A DNA stretch of 64,000 nt from Alopecurus myosuroides (taxonomy: Eukaryota > Streptophyta > Magnoliopsida > Poales > Poaceae): contig CM054060.1 of NCBI GenBank assembly GCA_028641055.1, forward strand, positions 317,491,344 to 317,555,343, written 5' to 3'. The translations under genes and the position numbers were made by a program. Positions within the stretch are counted from its first letter, which is position 1. Every line of letters begins with the position of its first letter. The notes beneath the pieces were generated by a model. That model had not been told where the DNA came from. It ran no database searches and saw nothing but the letters and a program-made list of their open reading frames with translations. Below are positions 21,425 through 33,059 of this stretch, piece by piece.

Positions 21425-24357
21425 TCAAACATCTGAGTCTTCCTCGCTGCTTTCATACTCGGGGGCTGCGGGAACCTCTTCTTCTGGATATGTGATGGAA
21501 ATATTGACCATAGAAGCAATCTTGGTGGCATGACCTTTGACTTCATCAAAGATGGCAGTTCGCTGATTTTCTGTATATCCTTGAGGGACACCAGATGCCA
21601 CACGCCAAGATTTCGCATCAGGGTAATGCAGACGCATAAGGCCTAGGGCCATGCGCGCACCACCTCGTGCGGCGGAGCGTAGGATGGATTCCTTCGGTTC
21701 CGCAACCTCCATGATAGAACCCGGAAGTTTGTAAACTTCCGAGAATTCTATAGTACTTGTTAATCAATTGCATTCCTGCATTTCTGATTGCATTCCATAC
21801 CTCCCCAAAAGCTCGGATTTTCTCAATACGAGAAATTCCTGGAAAATTCCCTGTTTTGTCGACAAAAGCAACCAAAAGAGGTTAGGCGGCAAAGCACGGA
21901 AAATAAGACATAGATAAATTGGTAAAAGGAGCTAACTTACCAAGAACCTTGTCGATTTCGGTGCCTTCTTTCATGCGCGGGAATAGCATACTTTTTAAAT
22001 CATTGATAATAGACTTATCTTCCGCTGCCTGCAAAGAAGCCTTGGATTGAGCAATCCCAAGGGCCAGATTACTGGCTTCCAGGTCTTCTTGAACTTTCAT
22101 AAGCTCCTTGCGAAGGCTCGAGTTTTCTGCTCGGAGCCGAGATGCATTGATGGCGTCCTCCGCTAGTTCTTTGGCTTTAGCTAAAGCAGCTAGAGGGCAC
22201 GAAAAACATTTCGAGTTTATAAAAATTCGGGAAAAAATTTATCTGGATAAAAACTTCAGGGAATAAATACCCGTTGTTTCCGATAATTGTAGCTGAGATG
22301 AAGCCAGCTCGTTGCTTTTTAACTCAATAATAGATTGAAGGGTTTTAACTTCTCTATTCTTGAGGTTAAGCTTCTTAAAAACTTCTAAGTTGATGGCATC
22401 TGCAGAATGCTGAAACACGGAAATGACAGCCAGATGCTTAAGTATGAGCAAACATACAAAGAAACATTAAGAAAAACTCAGGTTTTCAACTTAATGTTTG
22501 GGGGCTAGAGGTATCACCTGGCTCATTTCTCGCAAGTCGGCCAAGGTCTCGTTGAATTCTTTGGCATATTCCGAGAAAAGAATCCCAACATGATGAAGGC
22601 CATCTTGTATGACCTGGCGTGGGGAAAATATGATATCATTGCGAACAACTAATCCGCCTTGTGGCAAAGGGCGAATTAGAGGGGCAGGAGCGAAGAATTT
22701 CTTGGCCTCTGGACGAATGTATCCAAGGTCGTCGAACGGCTCTTCCTTTATCCGGATATTACTATCCAAATTGGAAATGGGTTCATTTCCAACAGATGAC
22801 CGGAGATTTTCACCTGCCTGGGTTTCCGTTCTTTCCCTCATACCCAGGGTCGCAGAAGAAGATTCTTCCTTGATAGTAGTCTTATGTTTCTTCAACTTCT
22901 TTGTCTTCAGAGGAGTTGGGGCAAGGCTGAAAGAAGAATATCCGAGAGATAAAAATCTCGAAGAACCAAAAGAGAATGATAATTAGGGAGGCTCCAGTAA
23001 AATACCTGGATGTGGCGATGGGAATTCCGTCAACAGTCACCGTCTTGCCGAAAGCCATTTGTCTCTTACGTTTCCGATCATTATAAAAGCTAGCATGTAA
23101 TTCGCTAAGCTCGATGTCGGAAGCAAGGTCAGCTCCTCCGAGTTCATTGAACTAGGAAAGAACTCACGTTATGTCGAAAGTTGGAAAAGAAAGCTAATTT
23201 GAAGAAAACCTGGAAGTAAGGAAAGTATAAGTACCTTAGGGGCCAGATTTTCTACGTGATAAATCGCCAGATTTTCTTCAATCTGACTGCAGGTGGCAAC
23301 CAGTTGGTGAAGTCGTTTTATAAAATCATTTTTGGTATAGGCCTTATCTGTTCCCCTCATGCTATCTTCTGGTCCTTTGTATTCGCAAAGGAGCCGGGAA
23401 CGAAAGGAGAGAGGCTGGATACGGCGACCGAACCAGCATAAAACGGTATCCTTCCCAGTCAAAGAAGGCTGAGAGGAAGTAAGCTTGGCGATGCGTCGCT
23501 TTATCTTCATGAGGTTTTCCGGCAATACTTCTACTGCTGCAACTGTCCAACTCTCACGAGGAGTGGCGGCGGAATTAACAAATGGAGGAACCCCAGTTTC
23601 CTGGCTTGGGAATGGGATGTCCTGATGATAAAAGAAAGAACCCAGCCAAGATCGGGCAGGTTCTGGCATTTTTATCTTTGGGTACCAATATTCTCTAAAC
23701 TTCCGAAGGGAGAAAGATATAGTTCCGCAGATAGGCGAGATACCATCTGAGATGTTATGTTTTACCTCAAAGCAATATTGCTAGAAATCTAGATTAGGAG
23801 TTATCCCTAGATACCCTTCGAAAAGAGCTTGGAAACTAGCTAAATAGAGGATGGAGTTTGGAGAGAGATTGTGTGGTTGAACGCCATAAAAGTTAAGGAC
23901 GTCTAAGAAAAAGGCGGAAGGAGGAAAACCCATACCTCTCGTGATATGAGAGGTAAGGAGGACACGTTCTCCGTCTTTTGGTTTGGGCTCGAGTTCACCT
24001 TCCGAGTTCCGCCATTTGCCCTTAACTATTAATCCCTCCTTTGACATCCGCCGAAGGAGGACGAGAGAAGTATTACTCGGACTCCAGTTGCCGACAAATT
24101 CTGTTTCTTCGTCGGCTTCCGCAGCGGCGAGCTCGTCGCCGAGGGGATGGATCTTCTCCTCCGCCGTTTCGGGAGCAAACGGCAGGGAAGGTGCGGAGCT
24201 CGAGCCCGCAGCGTTCGCGGCGGCGGAGAGGATCCGCGGTCTTTTCCGGCTCGTCGCCGGCGTGCTTTGGGGATTCAAGTTGCGGATCCAGGTTGCTGAT
24301 GATATCGTCGACGGTGAGCGCGGCGGAGCGAGTGGGGGACGACGGCGAGGTTGCCAT
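21425..24357 (-). pseudogene. G1 antisense spliced gene (gypsy-type transposon domain protein), broken
   Basis: It has the same gene structure as 40674-43616 in G2. Exons inferred from conserved GT/AG: 24357-23235, 23151-23006, 22926-22518, 22409-22271, 22189-21941, 21850-21425. Exons 2, 4 and 5 are 146, 139 and 249 bp, exactly as in G2. Exon 1 holds the 'putative gypsy-type transposon' domain; exons 4-5 are Lys/Glu/Leu-rich and coiled-coil-like; the tail is acidic. Lesions: a frameshift in exon 1 near 24230, a TAG near 23781 where G2 has TGG (Trp), and a frameshift in exon 6 near 21740. The function of these proteins is unknown. Confidence 0.85.
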
Positions 24358-24490
24358 TTGGTGGCGGCGCGTTGCGCTGGTGCTCTGGGTGTGTTCGCGT
24401 GCTCGGGATGGTTCTTCGCTCGGGAGCTTGTGCGCGGCAATGGCGTGGACAGTGAGAGTGCGGAAGGTTTTTGACGAGGACGAAGACGAC

Positions 24491-24499
24491 TATTTATAG
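24491..24499 (-). promoter_or_regulatory. G1 antisense TATA box
   Basis: GCTATAAATA on the minus strand lies about 135 bp before the antisense ATG. The same motif lies about 143 bp before the ATG in G2. It sits outside the LTR, so the antisense gene seems to have its own promoter. Confidence 0.6.
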
Positions 24500-24870
24500 C
24501 CAGAAATCCGTCAAGATACGTGCCAACGGCTATTTTGACTGTTGGATGATCAACGCGTGTCACTCGCCGGAAAATCCGGGAAATGAAACGACAGGGTAAT
24601 GATGATTATCTCCTCGTTTCCCGTGAGAATCTGTCAGAGATATGTTACTGGGTTTTCCGCGTAAAACCCAAACGTCCCTGACGTCAGCATGATTAAGTGC
24701 GCTGACGTAAGAAGTTCCTTCTCCACGAAGGATCGTGAGAGAAAAGCCGGATTTTCAGGATTCCGAGTTTCATGTTACCATCTCTTTCAAAAAGAAGAAG
24801 AATAAGAAGAATCAAGACTGTTGATTGCAATACTTGGCGGAAGACGGAGAATCAGAGTTTTGCTCCTTCT

Positions 24871-24880
24871 TGGGGGCTAC
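24871..24880 (+). other. G1 polypurine tract
   Basis: TGGGGGCTAC lies directly before the 3' LTR. G2 has the identical sequence at the same place (40131-40140, minus strand). It would prime plus-strand DNA synthesis. Confidence 0.65.
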
Positions 24881-25433
24881 TGTCGGATATATACCGTATA
24901 GGGGTATACAAGATGGTAGTCATTGTGCCTGGTTACCAGGGTAGCCCATGTGGTAATGGGCTATGGTCCATTGGGCGGCCCAGTAACTTGACGCACAGAA
25001 GCCGGATTCTAGAAGAACCCGGATCACGGCCCGTGTGATCTGGCTTGGAGGAGAAGACGGATTCCTTACTTTCCAAGTTATAGTTACCGTAGTCTTCTAG
25101 GTTTCCTATTCTGTAAGCCCTAATCCGGCTATTATATAAAGCCGGACGGGAGATAAACAAAACAACCAACGAATAACAGAGAGAAGCCGTAGGCTAACTC
25201 GCCGAGAAGTTGATCCTCCGCGAGTAGCTAGATCTAAACCTCACATTGTAATCCTGTTTCCAGGCTTAGTCCTGATTAGTGAGAAGTGCAGGAGTAGGCA
25301 CGTCGTACTGTCGCGACGTACCGAACCTGGGTAAATCCTGTGTTCACTGTCCACCACGCGATCCCGTTACCCCACGTCTCTACCGTAGTCTCATGGCACC
25401 CCCGTCTATGAAAACTACTACGATGTCTCGACA
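24881..25433 (+). repeat. G1 3' LTR
   Basis: It is 553 bp, nearly identical to 13333-13885 and bounded by TGTCGG and TCGACA. The target duplication TGAGT follows. Confidence 0.95.
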
Positions 25434-26115
25434 TGAGTTCCTCGCGGTATAGCAGTTCATCCATCTCAGCGTACATGCGTTTGCGAGCATCAATACTCAC
25501 ATCATCAGTAGCATCCTGCAGCCTCTCAACTTCTTTTCTGAGGGTGTCCAGCTTTCTTGAAACCGGTACGAAGTGCTTCTTCTTCCATTGATTCAGCTCC
25601 CCCATTACAGATCGGAGCGATGCAGCGATATCGCCCAAGTCCTGCGCCCCAACCCTTCTTGACCACGCTTCCTCCACCGCAGCCGTGAGGGTGGGCTCAC
25701 GTTCCCATATCAGTTCATAACGCCTCACCGGCTGGCTTGGTCGTACCATTTCCTTCCTAGCCGTCGTCAGGACAAGTGGACAATGGTCCGATCGAGACGA
25801 CACCACATGCTTAACGCCAGCATCTGGGAACATAGACGACCATGCCGTTGACGCCACGGCGCGGTCCAATCGAACACGCACGTTATTATGCCCAGCCTGC
25901 TTGTTATCATATGTCCATGGAGCACCCGAAAATCCCAAATCATGTACCTCGCAATCCGAAAACACCTCTCGGAAATTACTCATCAACTGTTCTGACCTTT
26001 TGGTTCGAGAGAAATGCTCCCCCTGCCACATGGCTTCATTAAAATCTCCGATAATCATCCACGGTTCGTTTGACAAAGGCTTTATTCGACGCAGCAAGAT
26101 CCACATGTATATATT
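25434..26115 (-). pseudogene. LINE retrotransposon, 5' part: truncated endonuclease
   Basis: This is the minus-strand continuation of the LINE at 10069-13332, separated only by G1. It carries the C-terminal half of the AP-type endonuclease with IIGDFNE, GFSGAPWTYDN and SSRSDHCPLVL motifs, then a linker that runs in frame into the RT part across the G1 site. The beginning of the endonuclease and all of ORF1 are missing, so the LINE is 5'-truncated near 26115. No target duplication could be fixed, in line with an old insertion. Confidence 0.9.
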
Positions 26116-26160
26116 CTTTAACTAAGTATAAATATATGCTTATGCATTACCATCATGTCC

Positions 26161-26197
26161 TCTAAAATCCCCGCAGCAACGCGGGGAATTATCTAGT
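26161..26197 (+). mobile_element. Helitron-like 3' terminus
   Basis: A six-pair hairpin (CCCCGC, loop AGCAAC, GCGGGG at 26169-26186) is followed by AATTATCTAGT. Hairpin plus CTRRT is the Helitron 3' signature. The next base is A and not the expected T, so the boundary or element type is uncertain. It ends only about 280 bp before the F-box start codon. Confidence 0.5.
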
Positions 26198-26401
26198 ACT
26201 CTATCACATAACTCGAAGGCAAAGAACTGAAAAGAATAAGCTAAAAAAAACCCGAAAAGAAAACAGTGCATCACTACCACCCAGACTCAGACACGAGTCC
26301 ACGGCATCCCACCAAGTTCAGCTGGAAAAAACCCCATCCCATTTCCTGTTTCCAGCTCAAGGAAAAAAGGGGACCGCATTTCGTTCGATCGCAATTCCCT
26401 T

Positions 26402-26410
26402 CCCCCCCGC

Positions 26411-26439
<29 letters not shown>
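26402..26439 (+). repeat. Poly-C tract in the F-box gene leader
   Basis: Seven C, one G, then 30 C, followed by eight A. It lies about 40 bp before the F-box ATG, probably in the 5' leader or core promoter. Its length is likely variable and hard to sequence. Confidence 0.85.
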
Positions 26440-26441
<2 letters not shown>

Positions 26442-26479
26442 AAAAAAGCACTCGGCCGGCCTCCGCCGCCTCATCCGCC

Positions 26480-28465
26480 ATGGATGTCGCCGCCGGCGGA
26501 GGAGGAATGATAACCTACGCCGATGTCGAGGAGTTTTTCAGCAATATGGCGTCGGAAGGCTCTACGGCGCAGGAGCGCATGGATTACATCGTCCCCCACC
26601 TCATCTCCCTCCTCCCTCCACCCTTCGTCCCCGCGCCCGACGCCGACGACGCATCCGACTCCGACGACGACCACTTCTCCCTAACCTCCTCCGAATCTGA
26701 CTCCGACGACGACGGGGCCGCCGCCGACGCCGACTGGCCCGATGTCTCTCTGACGGCGCAGGATGACGGCCAGGACCACATCAGCAGTCTCACCAACGAT
26801 CTGCTCTCCAACATCATCTCCCGCCTCCCCACCAAGGAAGCGGCTCGCACCATGCTTCTCTCGGCGCGCTGGCGCGGCGTGTGGCCGGCGACCCCGCTCC
26901 TCGTCGACGATGCCCACCTCAGGGCCGGCCACGAGTCTCGCAAGATCTCTGCTTTCGGCACCGCGCGCGTCGTCTCGCGCTGCGTGGCCGCTCACCCGGG
27001 CCCCGTCCGCGCCGTCCGCATCACCCGCATATCCTTCCACCAGCAGGAGTACGCGCTCCAGAATCTGGTCGCCGGCCTCGCCGCCAAGAACGTCCAGGAC
27101 CTCATCCTCTTCAATCGCCCCTGGCCGCTCAACATGCCGCTCCCCGACGGCATCCGCAGCTGTGCCTCCCTCACCCGCCTCTACGTCGGCATCTGGCACT
27201 GGAACTTCCCGGACACTTCCGCTCGCCGACCCGCCTTCCCCAACCTCCTTGAGCTCGGCATTTTCCACACACTCATCGAGGACAAGCAAGTCGATGCCTT
27301 GCTCCGTCACTGCCCCAAGCTGAAGATCCTCTCCTACGCCTTGGCTTACAACTGCCCTTCACGCCTCCGCGTCAAGTCCCGCAGCCTCACTGTTGTGATG
27401 GAATGGAGATGTGCCTTCCAAGAAGTTGTCGTCGATGATGCCCCCTGCCTGGATCGCCTGCTCTTCGATAGCATTGGCGACCTCGATAACATCGGCGACC
27501 GGAGGCCCATCAAGATTGTCCACGCGCCCAAGCTGGAGGTTCTCGGGTTCTTGGACCTCCAGCTCCACACGCTCGAGATTGGCGGCTTTGTCATCAAGGT
27601 AACTGCGATGTTGTAACTTTTGTGTTCTGCACTTAGCATTCGTTATGTGATTGTACAACCGAATAAATTTCTCACTGTTTAATTGGCCTCAATGATAGGC
27701 TGGGATGAAGAATGTGAGAGCTCGATCCATGCTGCCAAGTTTGAAGATATTTGCTGTCAAGGTGCGGTTTTCAGACGACATGGAGGTCAAGATGCTGGCT
27801 GCTCTGCTCAGATGTTTTCCTTGCCTCGAGACGCTGCACATCATGGTAGTATTTGTGTCATATCTGTTCATCTGAATAATTGTTTGTCGATTGCAAATCA
27901 ATATGACCATATGGATGTGAGCTTATCCACCACTTGTTGATCAGTCCATTGCTATATATTCTAGATTGATAGTGTAGGTATCAGTTCTACCACTATTACT
28001 TGTGGTTGGGTGCAATTTCAGGGTTGATACGCTAAATGTTGACATTTCTTTTTTCAATTCCAGTCCATTCCTTCCAGCTCATCTGATATTGTGGATCATA
28101 CTGAGTTGTGGAAGTCACTGGGCTCTTCTGACTGCCTCAGATCTCATCTCAAGACTTTAGTCCTCCATGGATTCAAGAACCTTAACCATGAGATGTTGTT
28201 CCTCGATTACATTTTGGAGAAGGGTAAGGTGCTGAAGACGTTGTGTGTTGTTCGTACTGAGCGTGATAAGGTGGTAGCTGAGGTGGTCCCGATGTCTGGT
28301 TTCCTGCTCGAGCGTAACGCGCCATCAGGTGGAAGCAGTGGCAGTGATATTTCCATTTGCCCCGCCTCCCGTTGCTGGAGCTTTCAGCAAGCCATCGACT
28401 TGTCAGTGGAGGATCCCTTCTATGCGCCGAGGCATGACGTGGCCTGGATTGCTTGTCGTACTTAG
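26480..28465 (+). CDS. F-box protein with LRR/FBD-like C-terminal region
   Basis: This is the one host gene that looks intact. Exons: 26480-27598, 27699-27845 and 28064-28465, all with GT/AG borders and phase 0, giving 555 residues. An acidic Ser/Asp-rich stretch (about 53-90) precedes the F-box at about 99-145 (LTNDLLSNIISRLPTKEAAR). Leu-rich repeat-like strands follow (about 190-420), with an FBD-like segment near 445-490. By family knowledge, the F-box binds SKP1 in an SCF ubiquitin ligase and the C-terminal repeats pick the substrate; the substrate is unknown. Exon 1 is very GC-rich, as in many grass genes. The upstream promoter space is short because a Helitron-like end lies near -280. 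The large F-box family prevents a closer name. Confidence 0.88.
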
Positions 28466-29786
28466 GATGATACGGCGCAGTAAATTGTGTTTTTGATGAT
28501 GGTGTTTATGCTGGCGATATTTTAACTCAGACAGATCTACTCTATGGTAATGACTTGTTACTTCTTCATAATTGTGTGGTGAACTAAGAAGGTAGGCTGG
28601 CTAAGCCCATGAATGTTTGGAAGCTAGTTTGACTAGTTTTCTGTTAGGATTCTGAGTTGTGGAAGTACACTGGCTGCGTGTTGGTTTGGGCCCTATGGCT
28701 TGTAGTAGGTAAAACAGGCACCTCTCCTGATGATGTTTCACGATTGTTCTTTTGCTTCCAAGTTGATAAATTACCTAGTTCCTGGAATGCAATCTTTGTC
28801 ACCTATTGACATTTTGTACCTATTGTCTAAGTTGCATGAAGAATCTTATATGATGGCTATTGACTTGATCCTTGCCCACGGGGCAATATTGTTCAGCTGC
28901 ATGGCAAAGTACAATTTCGATTTGGGTAATCTTTTTGTCACTGTTTCATGTATGCCTGTCAGAAAACTGGGATTCCTGGTGTCATTGGGAACGTATGCAG
29001 CCATTGTTATTCTTACCCGGCTGTCTGTAGCCCGGCTAACCGCCATCCAGATTTTTCTTAATAGATCAGACAAATAGCTCGTGAGCTTCAGAGGGTACTT
29101 TTTCTGAAAAATGTTTTTTTTTAAAGAAAAAGCATAGATGTAGACTATGTTGTGTATTACCAACGTCTAAAATCTCAACTCGAAATATCTTGTATTTTTG
29201 TTGTGCGAAAATGACAAACTCTAACATCGTTGCAATTTTTCAAACCTTCAAAATATGTCGATTTTTGTATTTTTAGCCTAGAACATGAGTTATTTTGAGT
29301 TTAGATTTTGCACGTTGGTAGTATCAATTTCGGTTTCGATTTTGTTTTTTTCAAAGAACAGGCACTATGGAGCCCGGACTCCATGTGTGTTTTCCGAGTT
29401 TCTTAGGGGCTATAAAGAGGGCATTCTTCCCAAACATGGTAAAACTTTTGGATCTAAAATTTTCCCATCCTCTCGATCACTATCCTCCTTCGCCGAAGTC
29501 TGAAATCTCGTATATGTGTGAAGAGGAATCTGTGGATCTATTTCTAAGAGTCATTGGTTGACCTCCTCCATTGTTCCTCGTCTTGAATCACTCTATGGAA
29601 TTTGTGATATGTAGCTTGCATAAATCGGCGGGGATCCCTTATAGTAAATGGCATGTGTGTTTTTTGATGCAAAGGACAAGGGTTTTAACTTCCTTTTTGG
29701 AGAAAGAAAAAAATAGAATGATACATTATATAGTCTAAAGAAATATGAAAAATTTGGTTGAGCATACTACATGCGATGCTTACTAT
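28466..29786. other. F-box gene 3' flank, no further gene seen
   Basis: The first few hundred bases probably hold the 3' UTR. The rest is AT-rich; open frames at 28730-29077 and 29285-29503 have no recognisable motif and are probably chance. Confidence 0.5.
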
Positions 29787-29899
29787 AAACCATTAGTTTG
29801 AAAAATGGATGGTTTAAAAAATGTATGATATGTAGCTTGCATAAATCATTAAATTGAAAAATCGATGGTTAAAAAAAAATTATGATATGTAGCTTGCAT
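29787..29899 (+). repeat. Two-unit tandem repeat of about 57 bp
   Basis: Units at about 29787-29842 and 29843-29899 share 'attgaaaaatcgatggtt' and 'tatgatatgtagcttgcat' blocks with a few differences. A third partial copy of 'gatatgtagcttgcataaatc' is near 29607. No function is apparent. Confidence 0.65.
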
Positions 29900-29924
29900 G
29901 TAATAGTTAATAATATTAGAGGAG

Positions 29925-30044
29925 ATGACATGGACAATTGATTGACTAAGAGGACGGATGACGTGGATAGCTTGCATGTTGAGATAGAAAAATAATTAAT
30001 GCATGTTAGTGGGGTTTTGCTTTATACTCCGTAAGAAGTATAGA
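29925..30044 (-). mobile_element. Helitron-like 5' terminus, minus strand
   Basis: Read on the minus strand from 30044, the sequence starts TCTATACTTCTTACGG after an A. It continues with accccactaacatgc and 'ctcaacatgcaagctatccac', related to the + strand terminus at 8180. No 3' hairpin/CTRRT partner was found to the left, so the element is probably truncated. Confidence 0.35.
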
Positions 30045-31466
30045 TTTGTTGCTTTGTGTAGTACTTGAGAAAGAGAGAGGCATTCTTCGTTTTTCTTTTC
30101 ATTTAATGCATCGCTTTAACCTCTCAAGCATTATTTCGTTCGAGTGAGAGTCTGTTGCTAGAGACTCTTAACTCCTAGATGGTTTGGTAGTTTCTTCATG
30201 GAGTTTGTGAAGACTCTTGGGATTATCCTTCATGGGCATTATGAAGTGGTTGTAGTCCGGAGTGCAGAAATAAGCTAGCTATAGTGATTGAGCTCCAACT
30301 TTGTGCTTGAGGCTCAAGGAGAAGACGACGATCCTCGGTGGTGTTCAGGGTCCTTCGATGTTATCTCCGCACCTCTTCGATAGTGATTATGTTGCTCACG
30401 AGGAAGTTAAAATAGAAAATCTTCGTCTCCATCTGTCTCAGCCATCTCTATATCTGAGTTCCTCCGCTTATTTTTATCTTGTGGTAGAAATCATGCTTGA
30501 ACTTGTTTGTCTTCTTTAAGTTGCTTTCACTTAGTTGTGCATATATTGTGCTCATCTTTTTGGCTTAACTTGTTGGTGCACTTAGTTTTTTCTTCCAGGT
30601 AGGTGCACTTAGTTGACTCTAGAATATTTATTATTTGTGTTTGGCAAATAACTGATTAATTAATTTCTACATTTATTGAAGACAAATATGTAATTATTTA
30701 AAAATGTCTATTCACCCCCCTCTAGGTGAAATGTAGATCATTTAAACATGGCGTCAAGTTCATAGGAGGATCACACCGGTAGGAGTAGATTGTTGGGCCG
30801 CCACTAGGGCTTTGCACTTCTGGCATGTGTGCATGGGGCTTAGTGCACCCCTAGTCGCATAAGGCCCGTGGGCAGCCCCTAGGGGCCATCAACGACACTA
30901 CATATTCCCCTCGCCCAAAAACCTATGCGTATTTGTTCAAAAATACTTTCACGATAACCTAAGAGTCGTTGCATCCACCTTCTTAGCTTTGGGGGCATGA
31001 AATTGCTCGAGAGACTCTTCTCTGTTGTCGTGAACACCCCTTCATCCTCTATCGTGATGATCATATCCCATCCATTTGTGATTAATCCGCTATGGGCACA
31101 TAGAGAGGATTGGAACCGGGTGATTGCAGCCATGTAAGAGCGTTTCATTGTTAAATTGTCCTTATTTCTTTTATTTTTTTCTTGAACCTCTTCCGCTTTC
31201 ATGCAACTTTGTTACTCATAATGCTTGTTACTAGGATCTGAGTAACATGATCTTAGATAAACAACATACGTTATCACGATATCAGTGATGCTTCTCCCAT
31301 TCCTATTGGTCCTTTTCCGACCGCCCAGTCCCTATTTCAGAAGACGACGAGCTCGACACCTACAAGGTGTTCGACAAAATAGCGGAAATGTATTGCAAAC
31401 AATTCATCGATTTTAGTCATTTGCAGTTTGTGCTTTGTGTAGAAATTAAACTTCCAACCTTTATAG
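30045..31466. other. Spacer without recognised gene
   Basis: Mixed composition. The segment 'tattcacccccctctaggtg' near 30710 resembles sequence often found at grass LTR ends, hinting at an old LTR fragment. A minus-strand open frame at 31202-30879 has no family I recognise. The last 200 bp may be the leader of the Harbinger transposase remnant. Confidence 0.35.
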
Positions 31467-31901
31467 ATGAGCTCAAAGATAGAGGCATTTTTCGATGGTT
31501 CTTCATCTTCGGATGGTTCTGATGATGAGTTGTTTGAAAGGCGGAGATTTTGACGGAATTTTTTTGACGATTTCTCAAAATAAAGTTGAGGGAAACATGA
31601 AGATGGACCGTCTAGGATCCCAACTAGGGAAATGAAGGTCCACGAGAACACTAATTCTAGCCATGTCATTCTAATTCTCGACTACTTTGTGGAGAACTCC
31701 ACCTATCCTCCACATATCTTGCCACGATGCTTCTGAATGTCAAGGGAGCTCTTTGCATGCACCGAATATGCCATGGACACTAATGAAAGGTACTCCAGGA
31801 AACATAGGAACGCAACAGAAAATATTGGTTTTAGTGCTTTCCATAAGATATAAACAACAATGCGGGTGATCACATATGTTATTCCTAGTAGTTACACATA
31901 T
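31467..31901 (+). pseudogene. PIF/Harbinger-type transposase remnant, 5' part
   Basis: It starts with an ATG followed by a Ser/Asp-rich N-terminus. Decayed segments then match the known plant Harbinger nuclease plan: PRCF.MSRELF, then NIGFSAFHK, then ITYVIPSSYT just before the Copia insertion. Several stops and frameshifts make it non-functional. It continues at 58865-59220 after C1 (target duplication CATAT). This family uses a DDE-type nuclease; host-domesticated relatives exist, but this copy is dead. Confidence 0.72.
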
Positions 31902-33059
31902 TGAAGGGGTCGTTGCATAGAAAACAAAAAAATTCCTACGTGAGAGACACCCGAAAGGCCAAGATCTAATCTAGGAAACGAAGAGCAACGGGCAATAAGA
32001 GGGTGAAGGAGAACACATACCCTCGAAGACACAAAGCGTTACGAGATCAAATATCGTTGTTGGCGTAGTCGTACTCACACCGATCCCGATAGCGAGAAGA
32101 TGTGCACCCCATTCGGCGGTGCCTCCGTGATCGGTCATACGTACGGTTGATGACGACCTCCATTCCCTCGATCCAGCGGGGCGCGGAAGTAGAGGATCCC
32201 TCGGAACTCCAGCAGCACGACGGCGTGGTGGTGGTGAAGAATCCCACTGTCAGGGCTTCGCCAAGCCGGAGACCATCAAATGGAGCAGCGGGTGGAGGGA
32301 AAGGAAGTGGACAAGTGTGTGGAGAAGAGGAGCTCTCACCCTCCTTTTATAGGGGAGGGGGAGGCAGCCCAAGAGGGGGGTGTGGCCAGCCATGGTGTGC
32401 CCCCACCTCTTCCCTCTTCATGTGAGTGGAAGCTCCACTCACACCCACTTATGCTCCCTTAATTTTCCACTTTGAAAATCCAAAGGTTTTCTTTTAATAA
32501 ATAAATCAAACATTTTTATTTCTTTATTTATATTTTTTAATTCCATTAACAAACATTTGCATATAGCACCTCGAATCTCTATTAACAACCATTCGACGAA
32601 AAAACCCTTGAACTATTTCAATTTTCCCCGAAATAATTTCGGTGCTGCCCAAAATATTCTTCGATATTCCGTATCCTCTCAAACCCGTCATCGAACCTTA
32701 AGTGTGTCACCCTACGGTTCGTGAATAAGATAGACATGATCGAGACTCCTCTCCGATCAATAATCAACAGCGGGATCTGGAGATCCGTGATGACTCCTAT
32801 ATATTCAACGATGACTCTCGTGATCGTGTGAACCAACAACGTTGTGAACTATTCCCTTTGTCTCGCGATATTTTACTTATCCGAGATTCGATCATTGGTA
32901 TCAATCATACCTTGTTCAATCTCGTTACCGACAAGTACTCTTTTCTCGTTCCCGTGATATAACATCCTTGTGATCATATCACGTGCTTGCAAGCGGTTTT
33001 GATGTGATATCACCGAGAGGGCCCAGATTATATCTCTCCGTCATTTGGATGGACAAATT
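31902..33059 (-). repeat. C1 3' LTR, outer segment
   Basis: It aligns with 57217-58378 of the other LTR. It is interrupted at AAATT by element B and continues at 51696-52180. An uninterrupted version of the junction (gacaaattccactcttg) is seen at about 58379. Confidence 0.95.

Larger units (their letters stand above)
13333..25433 (+). mobile_element. G1: Ty3/Gypsy element, Tat-like lineage, 12.1 kb
   Basis: A full-length LTR retrotransposon inserted in the LINE, with target duplication TGAGT at 13328-13332 and 25434-25438. Its 553 bp LTRs differ at about three sites by eye. Order: 5' LTR, primer-binding site, gag-protease (broken), RT, RNase H, a second RNase H and integrase (all open), a spacer, an antisense spliced gene (broken), polypurine tract, 3' LTR. 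The extra RNase H, the extra antisense reading frame and the primer-binding site type are known traits of Tat-lineage elements such as RIRE2, Retand and Ogre. LTR divergence suggests insertion a few hundred thousand years ago at usual grass rates (inference). Confidence 0.95.

Noticed and set aside
10069..26130. LINE target-site duplication
   Set aside because: I compared the DNA left of the poly-T run with the DNA right of 26110 and found no convincing direct repeat, so no boundary was claimed from it.
26681..27323. Long open frames in other frames of the F-box exon 1 (209 codons minus, 186 codons plus)
   Set aside because: They are shadows of a very GC-rich coding exon. The F-box motif and spliced continuation support only the frame from 26480.
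28730..29077. 115-codon open frame after the F-box gene
   Set aside because: AT-rich, no motif, and close behind the F-box stop where the 3' UTR is expected.
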